Assembly (NCBI GenBank): GCA_002919195.1
Contig: PKEU01000170.1
Coordinates: 1-32,695, forward strand
Source: a bacterium
GTDB taxonomy: Bacteria > Bacillota > Limnochordia > DTU080 > RSA5
Direction: 5' to 3'
Length of the DNA: 32,695 nt
Shown here: piece after piece, positions 24,677-31,897 of the stretch
Layout: every line of letters starts with the position of its first letter
Numbering within the stretch: position 1 is the stretch's first letter
Position numbers and translations under genes: made by a program
The notes under the pieces: generated by a model
What the model was told of the DNA's origin: nothing
Database searches by the model: none
The model's input: only the letters and a program-made list of their open reading frames with translations

Positions 24677-25165
24677 ATGGTCAGGATGAAGGTTAAGGTG
24701 GTCGGGCTCGATCAAAACAACATGGTTCCTGTCGTCATCATCACCGACCGGGACGAGAACGGTTTCATCCCCATTGTGATCGGTCCGGCGGAAGCCGCAG
24801 CGATCCGCAACGGCCTCGAAGGCAGAAAGCACGAGCGGCCGATGACGCACGATCTCCTTAAAGATATGATTGAGAGTCTGGGCGCCAAGGTTGACCGGGT
24901 CGTGATCCATGACTTGCGCAATGAGACCTATTATGCGCGCATTTACCTCAAGACCCGGGACGGCGAGATCGATATCGACGCTCGGCCCAGCGATGCCATC
25001 GCGCTGGCGTTGAGGACCGACGCGCCGATCTACATCTCCGAAGAGGTGGCGGCCGTCGCCCTGATGGTCAACAAGCCTCAGGAAGACGAGGAGATGGAGG
25101 AGTTTCGCAAGTTTCTCGATTCGGTCACCCCGGAGGACTTCAAACAGCTGTTCCAGGGTGAGTAA
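24677..25165 (+). CDS. Bifunctional nuclease (BFN/DUF151) family protein
   Basis: The 162-residue product is a full-length BFN domain protein. It has MKVKVVGLDQNNMVPVVIITD, IPIVIGPAEAAAIRNGLEG, RPMTHDLLKDMIESLGAKVDRVVIHDLRNETYYARI and the strongly conserved IDARPSDAIALALRTDAPIY, then an acidic C-terminal tail. DNase and RNase activity has been reported for some family members, and plant members act in defence; the bacterial role is unclear. ATG 24677 was preferred to GTG 24668, because GAGGGG (24663-24668) is 8 bases from it. It has its own promoter and a strong terminator, so it is probably monocistronic. Confidence 0.92.
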   Translation: MVRMKVKVVGLDQNNMVPVVIITDRDENGFIPIVIGPAEAAAIRNGLEGRKHERPMTHDLLKDMIESLGAKVDRVVIHDLRNETYYARIYLKTRDGEIDIDARPSDAIALALRTDAPIYISEEVAAVALMVNKPQEDEEMEEFRKFLDSVTPEDFKQLFQGE

Positions 25166-25187
25166 CTCGCCTTCTGACGGTCAACGG

Positions 25188-25216
25188 AAAGCCCCGGCGG
25201 CGGCGTCGGGGCTTTT
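25188..25216 (+). terminator. Intrinsic terminator after the BFN gene
   Basis: AAAGCCCCG (25188-25196) pairs with CGGGGCTTT (25207-25215) around a 10-base loop and runs into a short T stretch. This is the clearest stop of the region. The remainder of the gap to 25354 shows no promoter or gene I can support. Confidence 0.85.
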
Positions 25217-25354
25217 CATCTCCTGTCGATCTCAAAGCCGAGCGCAAGTCGCGGGAATTTCTCCTCCCCATGAAGGAAAACGGCGTCCCGGGCCGAATAA
25301 TTCGTCGACTTTCTCGTGTGTCGACTCTCGGGCGGTAGGAAGCGAGGGGGATGG

Positions 25355-26026
25355 ATGCTGCTCACGGCCGAGCGTGCCCTCGCTCTCAGGTGCCTGGCAT
25401 GCGGACGCTTGCTTGCGCACCCCTTTTCACTTTTTTCTCTTTCAAAGCAGACCACACCAGCGCTCACATTTGACTGCTCCTGCGGTCGGCGTACAGGATC
25501 ACTCCTTCGCCGGGGCCGGATGATCGAAATTGATTACGCGTGCATCGTGTGCGAGAGCTACCACTCGATCACGTTGCCAATCAAGCCGATCATTAGAAAT
25601 GGGGTCACGGATCTCCATTGCGCCGCGACGGGCGTGCTCCTCGCATGCATCGGGGAGGAGAAAGACGCGGTGCGGTCGTGCGCTCGAGGCAGCCTCGAAG
25701 AGCTCGCTCTCGATCCGCAGCGGGAGGGCTATTTTGTCAATCCTGAAGTCATGATGTCCGTGCTCGGAGCCGTGCAGGCCGCGGCGGAGGTCGATCGCTT
25801 GGGCTGCGCTTGTGGCCAGCGGCGGATTGAAATCGAGATCTACCCCGAAAAGGTCGAATTAATCTGCACCTCCTGCCAGAGCGCCGCCGTACTTTATGCC
25901 GAGGATGAGACGGACCTCGAGGTCGCAACTCAGCTTCAAGGCTTGACTCTCCCGGCTTCCCGTTTCGATCCGCCCAAGATCGACCGCATGCAAGATCAGT
26001 CCGATTCACATCATAGGAAAGGCTAA
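25355..26026 (+). CDS. Cysteine-rich putative zinc-ribbon protein, unrecognised
   Basis: I do not recognise this 223-residue protein. It contains several paired cysteines that look like zinc knuckles: C13-x2-C16 with C41-x-C43, C63-x2-C66 followed by LHCAATG, a late CACG, and a final CTSC. Between them lie beta-rich stretches (RRIEIEIYPEKVELICTSC resembles a ribbon hairpin). No membrane segment or signal peptide is visible, so it is probably cytoplasmic. ATG 25355 has GAGGGGG (25344-25350) 4 bases upstream; a longer frame from GTG 25316 lacks a ribosome site. It is isolated between a terminator and rho. Three to four metal sites in so small a protein suggest a nucleic-acid- or protein-binding adaptor, but this is inference. 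Confidence 0.75.
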   Translation: MLLTAERALALRCLACGRLLAHPFSLFSLSKQTTPALTFDCSCGRRTGSLLRRGRMIEIDYACIVCESYHSITLPIKPIIRNGVTDLHCAATGVLLACIGEEKDAVRSCARGSLEELALDPQREGYFVNPEVMMSVLGAVQAAAEVDRLGCACGQRRIEIEIYPEKVELICTSCQSAAVLYAEDETDLEVATQLQGLTLPASRFDPPKIDRMQDQSDSHHRKG

Positions 26027-26044
26027 ACCCATTGCAAGATGGGT
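26027..26044 (+). terminator. Small hairpin after the cysteine-rich gene
   Basis: ACCCAT (26027-26032) pairs with ATGGGT (26039-26044) directly after the stop codon, followed by ATCATCTTT. The 6-base-pair stem is short, so it may be a weak terminator or part of the rho leader. The leader 26045-26197 also holds a 10-base direct repeat ATCTTTGAGA (26048-26057 and 26124-26133); no clear promoter was found. Confidence 0.4.
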
Positions 26045-26197
26045 ATCATCTTTGAGAATCGTGTGTAACCGATCGGTATTCGACTTCCAAGGCCCCTTTT
26101 CTCCCACAAGCTTACTTTCCTGGATCTTTGAGACGATCTTACATCCCATTACTGCAAGGGCATTGTGTTGCCATTGGCACGAGGAGGAACGCCTGCG

Positions 26198-27478
26198 GTG
26201 AACATTGCAGAGCTGCAGTCAAAAACCACTGCCGAACTTCATGAATTGGCCAAGGAATACGAAGTTCCAGGCTACAGTAAAATGCGTAAGAAGGAGCTCG
26301 TCTTGGAGATCCTGCGGGCGGAGACCGAGCGAGAGGGCCTGATCTTGACCCAAGGCGTGCTCGAGATCCTGCCCGACGGGTACGGTTTTCTGCGGGTGCA
26401 CGGCTACACCCCGGGTCCGGATGACGTATACGTTTCGCCGTCACAGATCCGCCGGTTTAACCTCAGGACCGGCGACCTGGTCTTGGGGCAGGTGAGAAAG
26501 CCCAAGGACGGCGAGCGGTATTACGCCCTCCTGCGGGTCGTCGCCATCAACATGCGGGATCCCGAAGAGGCGGCCCGGCGGCCCCATTTCGACGACCTCA
26601 CACCGATCTACCCCAACGAGCGCCTTCGCCTTGAAGTGCCTCACTTCAAAGACGTCGCCACTCGGATGATCGACGTGATCGCTCCCCTTGGAAAAGGGCA
26701 GAGAGGACTAATTGTCGCTCCTCCTAAGGCAGGTAAAACGACGGTCCTCAAGAAAATTGCCAACAGCATTACCGAAAACCACCCCGAAGTCGAGCTGATG
26801 GTGCTCTTGATCGACGAGCGCCCCGAGGAAGTGACCGACATGGAGCGGTCGGTCGCCGGCGAGGTGATCAGCTCCACTTTTGACATGCCGCCGGAAAACC
26901 ACGTCCGGGTCGCCGACATGGTGCTCGAACGGGCCAAACGACTGGTCGAGCACGGGCTGGACGTCGTGATCTTGCTCGACAGCATCACGCGGTTGGCTCG
27001 CGCCCACAACCTGGTGGTGCCCCCCAGTGGACGCACCCTCTCAGGCGGCGTCGATCCCGCGGCGCTGCATCGACCCAAGCGGTTTTTTGGCGCAGCCCGC
27101 AACATTGAAGAGGGTGGAAGCCTCACCATCCTGGCCACTGCCCTGGTGGAAACGGGAAGCAGGATGGACGAGGTCATCTACGAAGAATTTAAGGGTACCG
27201 GTAACATGGAGCTCCATCTGGATCGCCGGCTGGCCGAACGGCGCATCTTCCCGGCGATCGACATTCACCGGTCGGGCACCCGCAAGGAAGAGTTGCTCTA
27301 CACCGAGCGCGAGCTGGAAATGGCGTGGCTCTTGCGCAAGTTGATGAGTTCCATGGGCACCATGGAGACGACCGACCTTTTGATCGAGCGCCTGACCAAC
27401 ACCAAGTCCAACGACGAGTTTGTCGAGCTGGTCGTCAACTCCAGCTTCGCGGAAAACGTGCGCACTTGGTCTGATTGA
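26198..27478 (+). CDS. rho: Transcription termination factor Rho
   Basis: Rho is a hexameric RNA-dependent ATPase that releases RNA polymerase. The 426-residue product starts at GTG 26198 behind GAGGAGG (26181-26187). It has the helical N-terminal domain ([19 protein letters not shown] ... [11 protein letters not shown]) and the cold-shock-like primary RNA site ([14 protein letters not shown] ... [12 protein letters not shown]). The ATPase domain carries Walker A APPKAGKT (Lys180), Walker [15 protein letters not shown] and the secondary-site loop [10 protein letters not shown]. The domain spacing is compact, without the large inserted linker found in some Actinobacteria. rho followed by rpmE (here with a peptidase gene between) matches the order in Bacillus. 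The 171-base leader could serve Rho autoregulation, but no element is proven. Confidence 0.98.
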   Translation: MNIAELQSKTTAELHELAKEYEVPGYSKMRKKELVLEILRAETEREGLILTQGVLEILPDGYGFLRVHGYTPGPDDVYVSPSQIRRFNLRTGDLVLGQVRKPKDGERYYALLRVVAINMRDPEEAARRPHFDDLTPIYPNERLRLEVPHFKDVATRMIDVIAPLGKGQRGLIVAPPKAGKTTVLKKIANSITENHPEVELMVLLIDERPEEVTDMERSVAGEVISSTFDMPPENHVRVADMVLERAKRLVEHGLDVVILLDSITRLARAHNLVVPPSGRTLSGGVDPAALHRPKRFFGAARNIEEGGSLTILATALVETGSRMDEVIYEEFKGTGNMELHLDRRLAERRIFPAIDIHRSGTRKEELLYTERELEMAWLLRKLMSSMGTMETTDLLIERLTNTKSNDEFVELVVNSSFAENVRTWSD

Positions 27479-27492
27479 CTGCATGCCGTCGC

Positions 27493-27516
27493 GGCGGGCT
27501 TGCATAGAGCGCCGCC
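27493..27516 (+). other. GC-rich hairpin after rho
   Basis: GGCGGGC (27493-27499) can pair with GC-G-CCGCC (27509-27516), with one bulged G and a 9-base loop, 15 bases after the rho stop. No T tract follows. TTGACA at 27519-27524 directly after it could be the -35 box of a peptidase-gene promoter, but the nearest -10-like TATGAG (27545-27550) is 20 bases away, so I do not annotate a promoter. Confidence 0.35.
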
Positions 27517-27584
27517 CATTGACAGATGATACTCCAAGACTGCGTATGAGAAGGAATGGCACCACTGGGAAAGGGAGTTTATGC

Positions 27585-28688
27585 ATGCGCTTGTTGAGGC
27601 GCCCGGCGCTGTGGGCGGGGATCGTCGCGGCGATCTTTGCCTTGACCTTAGGAGGACAGCCCTTTACCACATTGCCCAGCGACGGAGGCCCCGATTCGCC
27701 GCTGGAAGCGGTCATCACCGTTGAGCCTGCTCGTTCCGCCATCGATTTCGCCCTCGCGAGCCGCACCTTTACGGTCGATGGGGCACCGGAGACGAGCGAT
27801 GCGGCGAGTCCGTCGCGCCTGTCGCTCCCTCCAGCCGCAGAGGAGACGGTCCAAGCACCGCCTGTGGCCGGTGACGCCGTTCGAAGCATGGATCCCATCG
27901 GCGGTCCCACCGAAGAGGAGGCAGAGGCGCATCCCGCGGCCGCGTCCAATAAGCCCAGGATCCTCACGCACGTCGTCCAGCGAGGCGAGACCATCTCCAA
28001 GATCGCGGCGAAATACGGGATCGACGAATACACGATTTTGGCCGCCAATGATTTGCCCAATGCCAACATGATCACTGTGGGCCAAAAGCTCAACATCCTG
28101 ACGATCCCGGGCGCTCTTCACACGGTCAAGCAGGGCGAAAGCCTGTGGGAAATCGCCCGCACCTACCAGACGGATATGAACGAGATCATCGCGGTCAATG
28201 AGTTGGAAAATCCAGACCGTATCAGGCCGCGGCAAGAGCTGGTCATCCCCGGCGCCAACGCGGCGCGTATCGGGAGTGCGATCCGCTCCGAGCGGCTGGT
28301 ATCCGATGACGGCCGCCTGATGCGAGCCTTCAGCTGGCCAGTTTCGGGCCGCATCTCCTCGCGATACGGTCCTCGTTGGGGAAGAATGCATTACGGCATC
28401 GACATAGCTGTCAATACGGGAACTCCGGTTAAAGCCGCCGCCCGGGGCAGGGTAAGCTTTGCGGGGTGGAACGGCGGATACGGGTACCTCGTCATCATCG
28501 ATCATGGGAACAACATCGAAACGCGTTACGCTCACTTGTCGAGGATCGCGGTTCAGGTGGGGCAATACGTCTCCCGGGGTTCCGTAATCGCCTACAGTGG
28601 TAACACAGGCAACTCCACCGGCCCGCACTTGCACTTTGAGATCCGTTACAAAGGCCAGGCAGTGAACCCCCTCAATTATCTCCAGTAA
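27585..28688 (+). CDS. LysM-M23 peptidoglycan endopeptidase
   Basis: Exported cell-wall hydrolase of the lysostaphin/M23 zinc peptidase family. The 367-residue product has a basic N-terminus and hydrophobic signal segment (about 7-22, ALWAGIVAAIFALTL), then a Pro/Ser/Glu-rich linker. Two LysM repeats follow, THVVQRGETISKIAAKYGI and LHTVKQGESLWEIARTYQT. The C-terminal M23 domain has metal ligands His269 and Asp273 (HYGID) and H348-L-H350, within the block GPHLHFEIRYKGQAVNPLNYL. LysM repeats bind glycan chains while M23 cuts peptide cross-links; family members act in cell separation, growth or sporulation. ATG 27585 was chosen because AAAGGGAG (27570-27577) lies 7 bases upstream; a longer frame from 27420 overlaps rho. 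Confidence 0.93.
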   Translation: MRLLRRPALWAGIVAAIFALTLGGQPFTTLPSDGGPDSPLEAVITVEPARSAIDFALASRTFTVDGAPETSDAASPSRLSLPPAAEETVQAPPVAGDAVRSMDPIGGPTEEEAEAHPAAASNKPRILTHVVQRGETISKIAAKYGIDEYTILAANDLPNANMITVGQKLNILTIPGALHTVKQGESLWEIARTYQTDMNEIIAVNELENPDRIRPRQELVIPGANAARIGSAIRSERLVSDDGRLMRAFSWPVSGRISSRYGPRWGRMHYGIDIAVNTGTPVKAAARGRVSFAGWNGGYGYLVIIDHGNNIETRYAHLSRIAVQVGQYVSRGSVIAYSGNTGNSTGPHLHFEIRYKGQAVNPLNYLQ

Positions 28689-28722
28689 CGTTCGGTTTTT
28701 GAGGGCCGAGGGCCAAACCTGA

Positions 28723-28751
28723 TTGCGTTGCCCATGCCACCGTGTTATAAT
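28723..28751 (+). promoter_or_regulatory. Promoter of rpmE
   Basis: TTGCGT (28723-28728) and a perfect TATAAT (28746-28751) are 17 bases apart, and TG at 28743-28744 also makes the -10 extended. Transcription would start about 15 bases before the rpmE start codon. Confidence 0.8.
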
Positions 28752-28773
28752 GGTGCTCGTTGCGAGGTGATCG

Positions 28774-28989
28774 ATGGTGAAGGCGGGCATTCATCCCACC
28801 TACTACCGCACCACGGTAACATGCGCGTGCGGAGAGACTTTTGAAACGGGTTCTACCAAGCAAAATTTGAGGGTCGAGATCTGCTCCAAGTGCCATCCGT
28901 TTTTCACCGGCGCTCGGGGGCGCCTTGTCGACACGGGCGGTCGTGTCGAGAGGTTCCGGCGCAGATTTAACCTTCCCGAAGAGGAATAG
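28774..28989 (+). CDS. rpmE: Ribosomal protein L31, zinc-binding type
   Basis: L31 bridges the ribosomal subunits on the large-subunit side. The 71-residue product begins [21 protein letters not shown] and has the zinc ligands C17, C19, C37 and C40 ([12 protein letters not shown]), so it is the zinc-containing form rather than the cysteine-less form expressed under zinc limitation. ATG 28774 follows GAGGTGAT (28764-28771). Its promoter and a very strong terminator make it a one-gene transcript. No zinc-dependent (Zur) operator was recognised. Confidence 0.98.
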   Translation: MVKAGIHPTYYRTTVTCACGETFETGSTKQNLRVEICSKCHPFFTGARGRLVDTGGRVERFRRRFNLPEEE

Positions 28990-29009
28990 CAACCGTCGCG
29001 TTGCAAAGC

Positions 29010-29048
29010 AGCGGGAGCGCGTGGACGCTCCCGCTTTTTTTGTTTTTT
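29010..29048 (+). terminator. Strong intrinsic terminator after rpmE
   Basis: AGCGGGAGCG (29010-29019) pairs perfectly with CGCTCCCGCT (29026-29035) around a 6-base loop and is followed by two T runs (29035-29041 and 29043-29048). This is the best terminator in the window. Confidence 0.95.
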
Positions 29049-29051
29049 CGC

Positions 29052-29080
29052 TTGCTCCCAGCATGAGGCCGTGGTACAAT
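29052..29080 (+). promoter_or_regulatory. Promoter of the HTH-regulator / acyl-ACP-reductase-like cluster
   Basis: TTGCTC (29052-29057) and TACAAT (29075-29080) are 17 bases apart, with TG at 29072-29073 giving an extended -10. It begins immediately after the rpmE terminator. Confidence 0.75.
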
Positions 29081-29086
29081 CTGTCA

Positions 29087-29107
29087 TGTACACGATTTTG
29101 TGCACAA
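29087..29107. promoter_or_regulatory. Candidate operator at the start of the HTH-regulator transcript
   Basis: TTGTGCACAA (29098-29107) is a perfect 10-base palindrome. TGTACAC (29087-29093) and GTGCACA (29100-29106) also form a 6-of-7 inverted repeat. Both sit at the predicted transcription start, where a bound regulator would block the promoter. The HTH protein encoded next is the obvious candidate; this is inference. Confidence 0.5.
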
Positions 29108-29127
29108 GGTGCGTCTTGGGTGGTTAC

Positions 29128-29655
29128 GTGGATCTGATCCGGATCGGCAGCAAACTCATCAGTCGCAGCCGCATCATCCGCCGGATAGACGAGATTCTCG
29201 AGATGCGAGTCTCGGGCAAGAGCCAGCAGGAGACCGCGGAAGCCTTGGGGATCGACCGGACGTTTATCTCACGGCTCGAGGCCCTCGGCGAGGTGCGCAA
29301 AGGCGGCCGGGTTGCGCTCATCGGCTTTCCCATCGAAAACAAGGATGAGCTCCAAAGGGCAGCTCAGGCCGAAGGAGTCGATTTCCTGTTGGTGCTGACG
29401 GAGCACGAGAGGCGTCGCTTTGCTGAAGCTCCGTCGGGAGCCGATCTCGTCAACGAGATCATGAGGCTCGGCGCCGAGCTGAGGTCGTATGACGTCGTCG
29501 TCGTGCTCGGTTCGGATATGCGCATCGCCCAGATGGAGTCGATCATCGGCAAAGAGCGAGTGATTGGAATCGAGATTGGTCGCTCGCCCATCACCCAGGA
29601 CGTGCGCGTGGATGTAGGAGAGATTGTCGAGCTGTTGCGCAACCTCAAGGTGTAA
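29128..29655 (+). CDS. HTH transcriptional regulator with uncharacterised effector domain
   Basis: The 175-residue product has an N-terminal helix-turn-helix (about residues 20-55; SGKSQQETAEALGIDRTFISRLEALG). An alpha/beta C-terminal domain follows, with strand-like segments VALIGFPIEN, DFLLVLTEHE and VVVVLGSDMRIAQM. No known ligand motif is evident. GTG 29128 follows GGGTGG (29117-29122). An in-frame ATG at 29086 would fall on the predicted transcription start and give a leaderless, 14-residue-longer form. The gene heads a cluster with the two dehydrogenase-like genes downstream (gaps 45 and 29 bases) and is the likely regulator of that cluster, possibly through the palindrome in its own leader. 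Confidence 0.85.
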   Translation: MDLIRIGSKLISRSRIIRRIDEILEMRVSGKSQQETAEALGIDRTFISRLEALGEVRKGGRVALIGFPIENKDELQRAAQAEGVDFLLVLTEHERRRFAEAPSGADLVNEIMRLGAELRSYDVVVVLGSDMRIAQMESIIGKERVIGIEIGRSPITQDVRVDVGEIVELLRNLKV

Positions 29656-29700
29656 ATTGGCTCGCCTTTCCGGCGAAATAGAGGGGGAGCGGCCACCCTT

Positions 29701-30663
29701 ATGAAACACGTGGTGAGCGTCAGTATCGGATCGTCCCGACGGGATCACCGGGTCGAAATGGAGCTGTTGGGTGAGCGGGTCTGCATCGAGCGGCGGGGTA
29801 CCGACGGCGACTTGGGGCGAGCAGCCCAGCTCATCCGCGAACTGGACGGAAAAGTCGACGCCATCGGCCTGGGCGGGATGGACCTCTACATCTTTGCCGG
29901 CGGTCGCCGGTACGTGCTGCGCGACGCGCAGAAGCTGGCAAGGATCGCGCGGAAGACGCCGGTGGTCGACGGCAGCGGCTTGAAAAACTCTCTCGAGCGC
30001 TGGGTCGTCCGCCACCTGTGTGAAACCCAGCAAGTCACCCTCACAGGGCGGCGGGTCTTGATGGTCGCTGCGGTCGACCGCTTTGGCATGGCCGAAGAAC
30101 TGGTCGCCCGCGGCGCCGACGTCACCTTTGGCGACCTGATCTTCACCCTAGGGGTGCCGATCCCCCTCCATTCGCTTACGACGCTCGATTGGCTGGCTCG
30201 CTTTCTTGCTCCAGTGGTCACCAAGCTTCCGTTTAAGATGCTTTATCCCACCGGTGAAAAACAACACGAGAGCGTGCCCCGGTATGAGCGCTTCTTCCGA
30301 GAAGTGGAGATCATCGCGGGTGACTTCCATTTCATCCGGCGGTACATGCCCCAGCAGCTGGATGGGAAAGGAATTATTACGAACACGGTGACTGAAAGCG
30401 ACGTCGAGCTCCTGCGCTCGCGCGGCGTCTCGTTCCTCGTGACGACAACGCCCAATCTCGGTGGCCGCTCTTTTGGCACCAACGTCATCGAAGCGGTGCT
30501 GGTGGCGATCTCAGGGCGCTCGCCGGAGACCCTGACTCCCGGAGACTACCTCAACCTGCTCAACCAACTGCAGTTTTTACCGCGGATCGAACGGTTTCGG
30601 GCGAAGGAGTCCCTCCGCGAGCTGCCGGCGCAGCAAAGCACATGGGTCCCACAGCGTTCCTAA
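29701..30663 (+). CDS. Uncharacterised protein of the family labelled quinate 5-dehydrogenase
   Basis: The 320-residue product resembles proteins in Moorella- and Desulfotomaculum-type Firmicutes labelled quinate 5-dehydrogenase, as far as I recall without any demonstrated activity. Typical blocks are VVSVSIGSSRRDHRVEMELLGE, TDGDLGRAAQLIRELDGKVDAIGLGGMDLY, TPVVDGSGLKNSLER, VLMVAAVDRFGMAEELVARGADVTFGDLIF, IIAGDFHFIRRYMP and TTTPNLGGRSFGTNVIEAVLVA. It lacks the shikimate-dehydrogenase catalytic Lys-Asp motifs I would expect, so the label is doubtful. No signal peptide was seen. ATG 29701 has GAGGGGG about 12 bases upstream. It is always worth reading with its neighbour, an acyl-ACP-reductase-like protein. 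Confidence 0.82.
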   Translation: MKHVVSVSIGSSRRDHRVEMELLGERVCIERRGTDGDLGRAAQLIRELDGKVDAIGLGGMDLYIFAGGRRYVLRDAQKLARIARKTPVVDGSGLKNSLERWVVRHLCETQQVTLTGRRVLMVAAVDRFGMAEELVARGADVTFGDLIFTLGVPIPLHSLTTLDWLARFLAPVVTKLPFKMLYPTGEKQHESVPRYERFFREVEIIAGDFHFIRRYMPQQLDGKGIITNTVTESDVELLRSRGVSFLVTTTPNLGGRSFGTNVIEAVLVAISGRSPETLTPGDYLNLLNQLQFLPRIERFRAKESLRELPAQQSTWVPQRS

Positions 30664-30692
30664 GCTCCTCCTTAGATGGAAGGTGGTCTGAT

Positions 30693-31817
30693 TTGGATAC
30701 GTTCGCCTTTATTCTCCACCCCTTGGAAATCCGAGACGTGGCACGCAAATTTGGGTTCGCGAAAAACCTTCCGGAGAAGTGGCTGGAGTCGGCCTTTAGC
30801 CGCCTGCCCGCGTTTAAGATCTCAGAGATTACGGGGGTGCGCTCGGCAGACACGGGGAAAGAGGTGAAGGGGTGGTTTGTCGCTTGTCCCCTCACGGCAA
30901 GGCAGATGCTTGAGCTTCCCGAACCCTATGTGTTGAAAAAGATCATCCAGGCCGCCAAGAAAGCGGAGGAGCTGGGTGCAAAGATCGTCGGCCTCGGCGC
31001 TTTCACCTCGGTCGTAGCCGACGCGGGCATCTCGGTCGACAAGGCCGTCGGCATCCCTGTGACGACAGGCAACAGCTACACCGTCGCGACGGCCCTCTTG
31101 GGCATCGAACATGCCGCCCAACTGCTAGGAAAGGATCTTGCCGGAGCCAAAGTGACCGTGCTCGGGGCATCCGGTTCGATTGGGAAGGCGTGCGCTCGCA
31201 TCATGGCGCGGCGCGGTCACGATATCACCCTAGTGGCACGGCGTCGCGGCCCCCTTGAGGAGGCTGCGGACATCATCCGTAGCGAAGCGGGGGTGACGCC
31301 CCGCATCGAGACGGACATCGAAACGGCGCTCCAAGACGCCGACGTCGTCATCGCGGTGACCAGCGCGGTCGACGCGGTCGTCGATGGCCGCTGGCTCAAG
31401 TCCGGGGCGATCGTTTGCGATGTGGCCCGGCCGCGTAACGTTGCTCGCGCCATCGCGGAGACACGACAAGATGTCTTTATCTTTGAAGGGGGAGTGGTGG
31501 CGCCGCCGGGCGACGTGGAGTTCAACTTCAACTTTGGCTTTCCGCCCAAAACGTGCTATGCGTGCATGGCCGAGACGATGGCCCTGGCTCTCGAGGGCCG
31601 GTTTGAAAGCTTTAGCCTCGGCCGGGATCTCCAGGTAGAAAAGATCGACGAGATCACGGCGATCGCCGCCAAGCACGGGTTCTCCCTGGCGGGGCTGCGC
31701 AGCTTCGAGCGGGCTGTCACCCCCGAATACGTGGAGCGGGTGCTCCGGGCGATCGCGGCTCAAAATGGGGAACGGAAGACCATCAGCTACGCCCCGTCGA
31801 GGGTTGACATTGGCTGA
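30693..31817 (+). CDS. Acyl-ACP reductase-like (AAR family) NAD(P)-binding protein
   Basis: This 374-residue protein aligns along its length with cyanobacterial long-chain acyl-ACP reductase, which makes fatty aldehydes from acyl-ACP. Shared blocks are the N-terminal FAFILHPLEIRDVARKFG, KEVKGWFVACPLTARQML, VGLGAFTSVV, VTTGNSYTVATAL, and the cofactor loop VLGASGSIGKACARIM (G158, G161, G164). The C-terminal YACMAETMALALEG, FSLGRDLQVEKIDEI and AAKHGF also match. The acyl-accepting cysteine of the cyanobacterial enzyme (Cys294) corresponds to Cys291. Automated labels for such proteins are often shikimate or saccharopine dehydrogenase, and substrate cannot be read from sequence. TTG 30693 has AAGGTGG (30680-30686) 6 bases upstream. 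No aldehyde-deformylating oxygenase is present in the window. The greA promoter lies inside its 3' end. Confidence 0.85.
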   Translation: MDTFAFILHPLEIRDVARKFGFAKNLPEKWLESAFSRLPAFKISEITGVRSADTGKEVKGWFVACPLTARQMLELPEPYVLKKIIQAAKKAEELGAKIVGLGAFTSVVADAGISVDKAVGIPVTTGNSYTVATALLGIEHAAQLLGKDLAGAKVTVLGASGSIGKACARIMARRGHDITLVARRRGPLEEAADIIRSEAGVTPRIETDIETALQDADVVIAVTSAVDAVVDGRWLKSGAIVCDVARPRNVARAIAETRQDVFIFEGGVVAPPGDVEFNFNFGFPPKTCYACMAETMALALEGRFESFSLGRDLQVEKIDEITAIAAKHGFSLAGLRSFERAVTPEYVERVLRAIAAQNGERKTISYAPSRVDIG

Positions 31818-31833
31818 AGAGCTGGGATATAAT
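31804..31833 (+). promoter_or_regulatory. Consensus promoter of greA
   Basis: A perfect TTGACA (31804-31809) and a perfect TATAAT (31828-31833) are 18 bases apart. The -35 box lies inside the last codons of the acyl-ACP-reductase-like gene. Transcription would start near 31840, leaving a leader of about 175 bases before greA. Confidence 0.85.
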
Positions 31834-31849
31834 CGTCGCCGGAACCAAG

Positions 31850-31897
31850 AAGTGCATACACATTGGGCTAAGCACTGACCCATTTTGGGCAGTGCTT
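31850..31897 (+). promoter_or_regulatory. Attenuator-like leader of greA with competing hairpins
   Basis: AAGCACTG (31870-31877) pairs with CAGTGCTT (31890-31897), and inside it CCCA (31879-31882) pairs with TGGG (31886-31889), with one bulged A. A moderately T-rich stretch follows (TTTGTGATTATCTTG). An upstream AGTGC (31851-31855) can pair instead with GCACT (31872-31876), which would break the terminator stem. Two copies of TTGTGAT (31897-31903 and 31908-31914) follow, 11 bases apart. The element lies between the greA promoter and the gene, so premature termination is plausible. Confidence 0.55.

Noticed and set aside
25304-25325. Repeated GTCGAC before the zinc-ribbon gene
   Set aside because: A common 6-base palindrome in this GC-rich sequence, where GTCGAC is frequent inside genes; no symmetric extension.
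30693-31817. Plain shikimate dehydrogenase assignment
   Set aside because: The length-wise motif match is to acyl-ACP reductase, and the shikimate-binding Lys/Asp motifs were not found.
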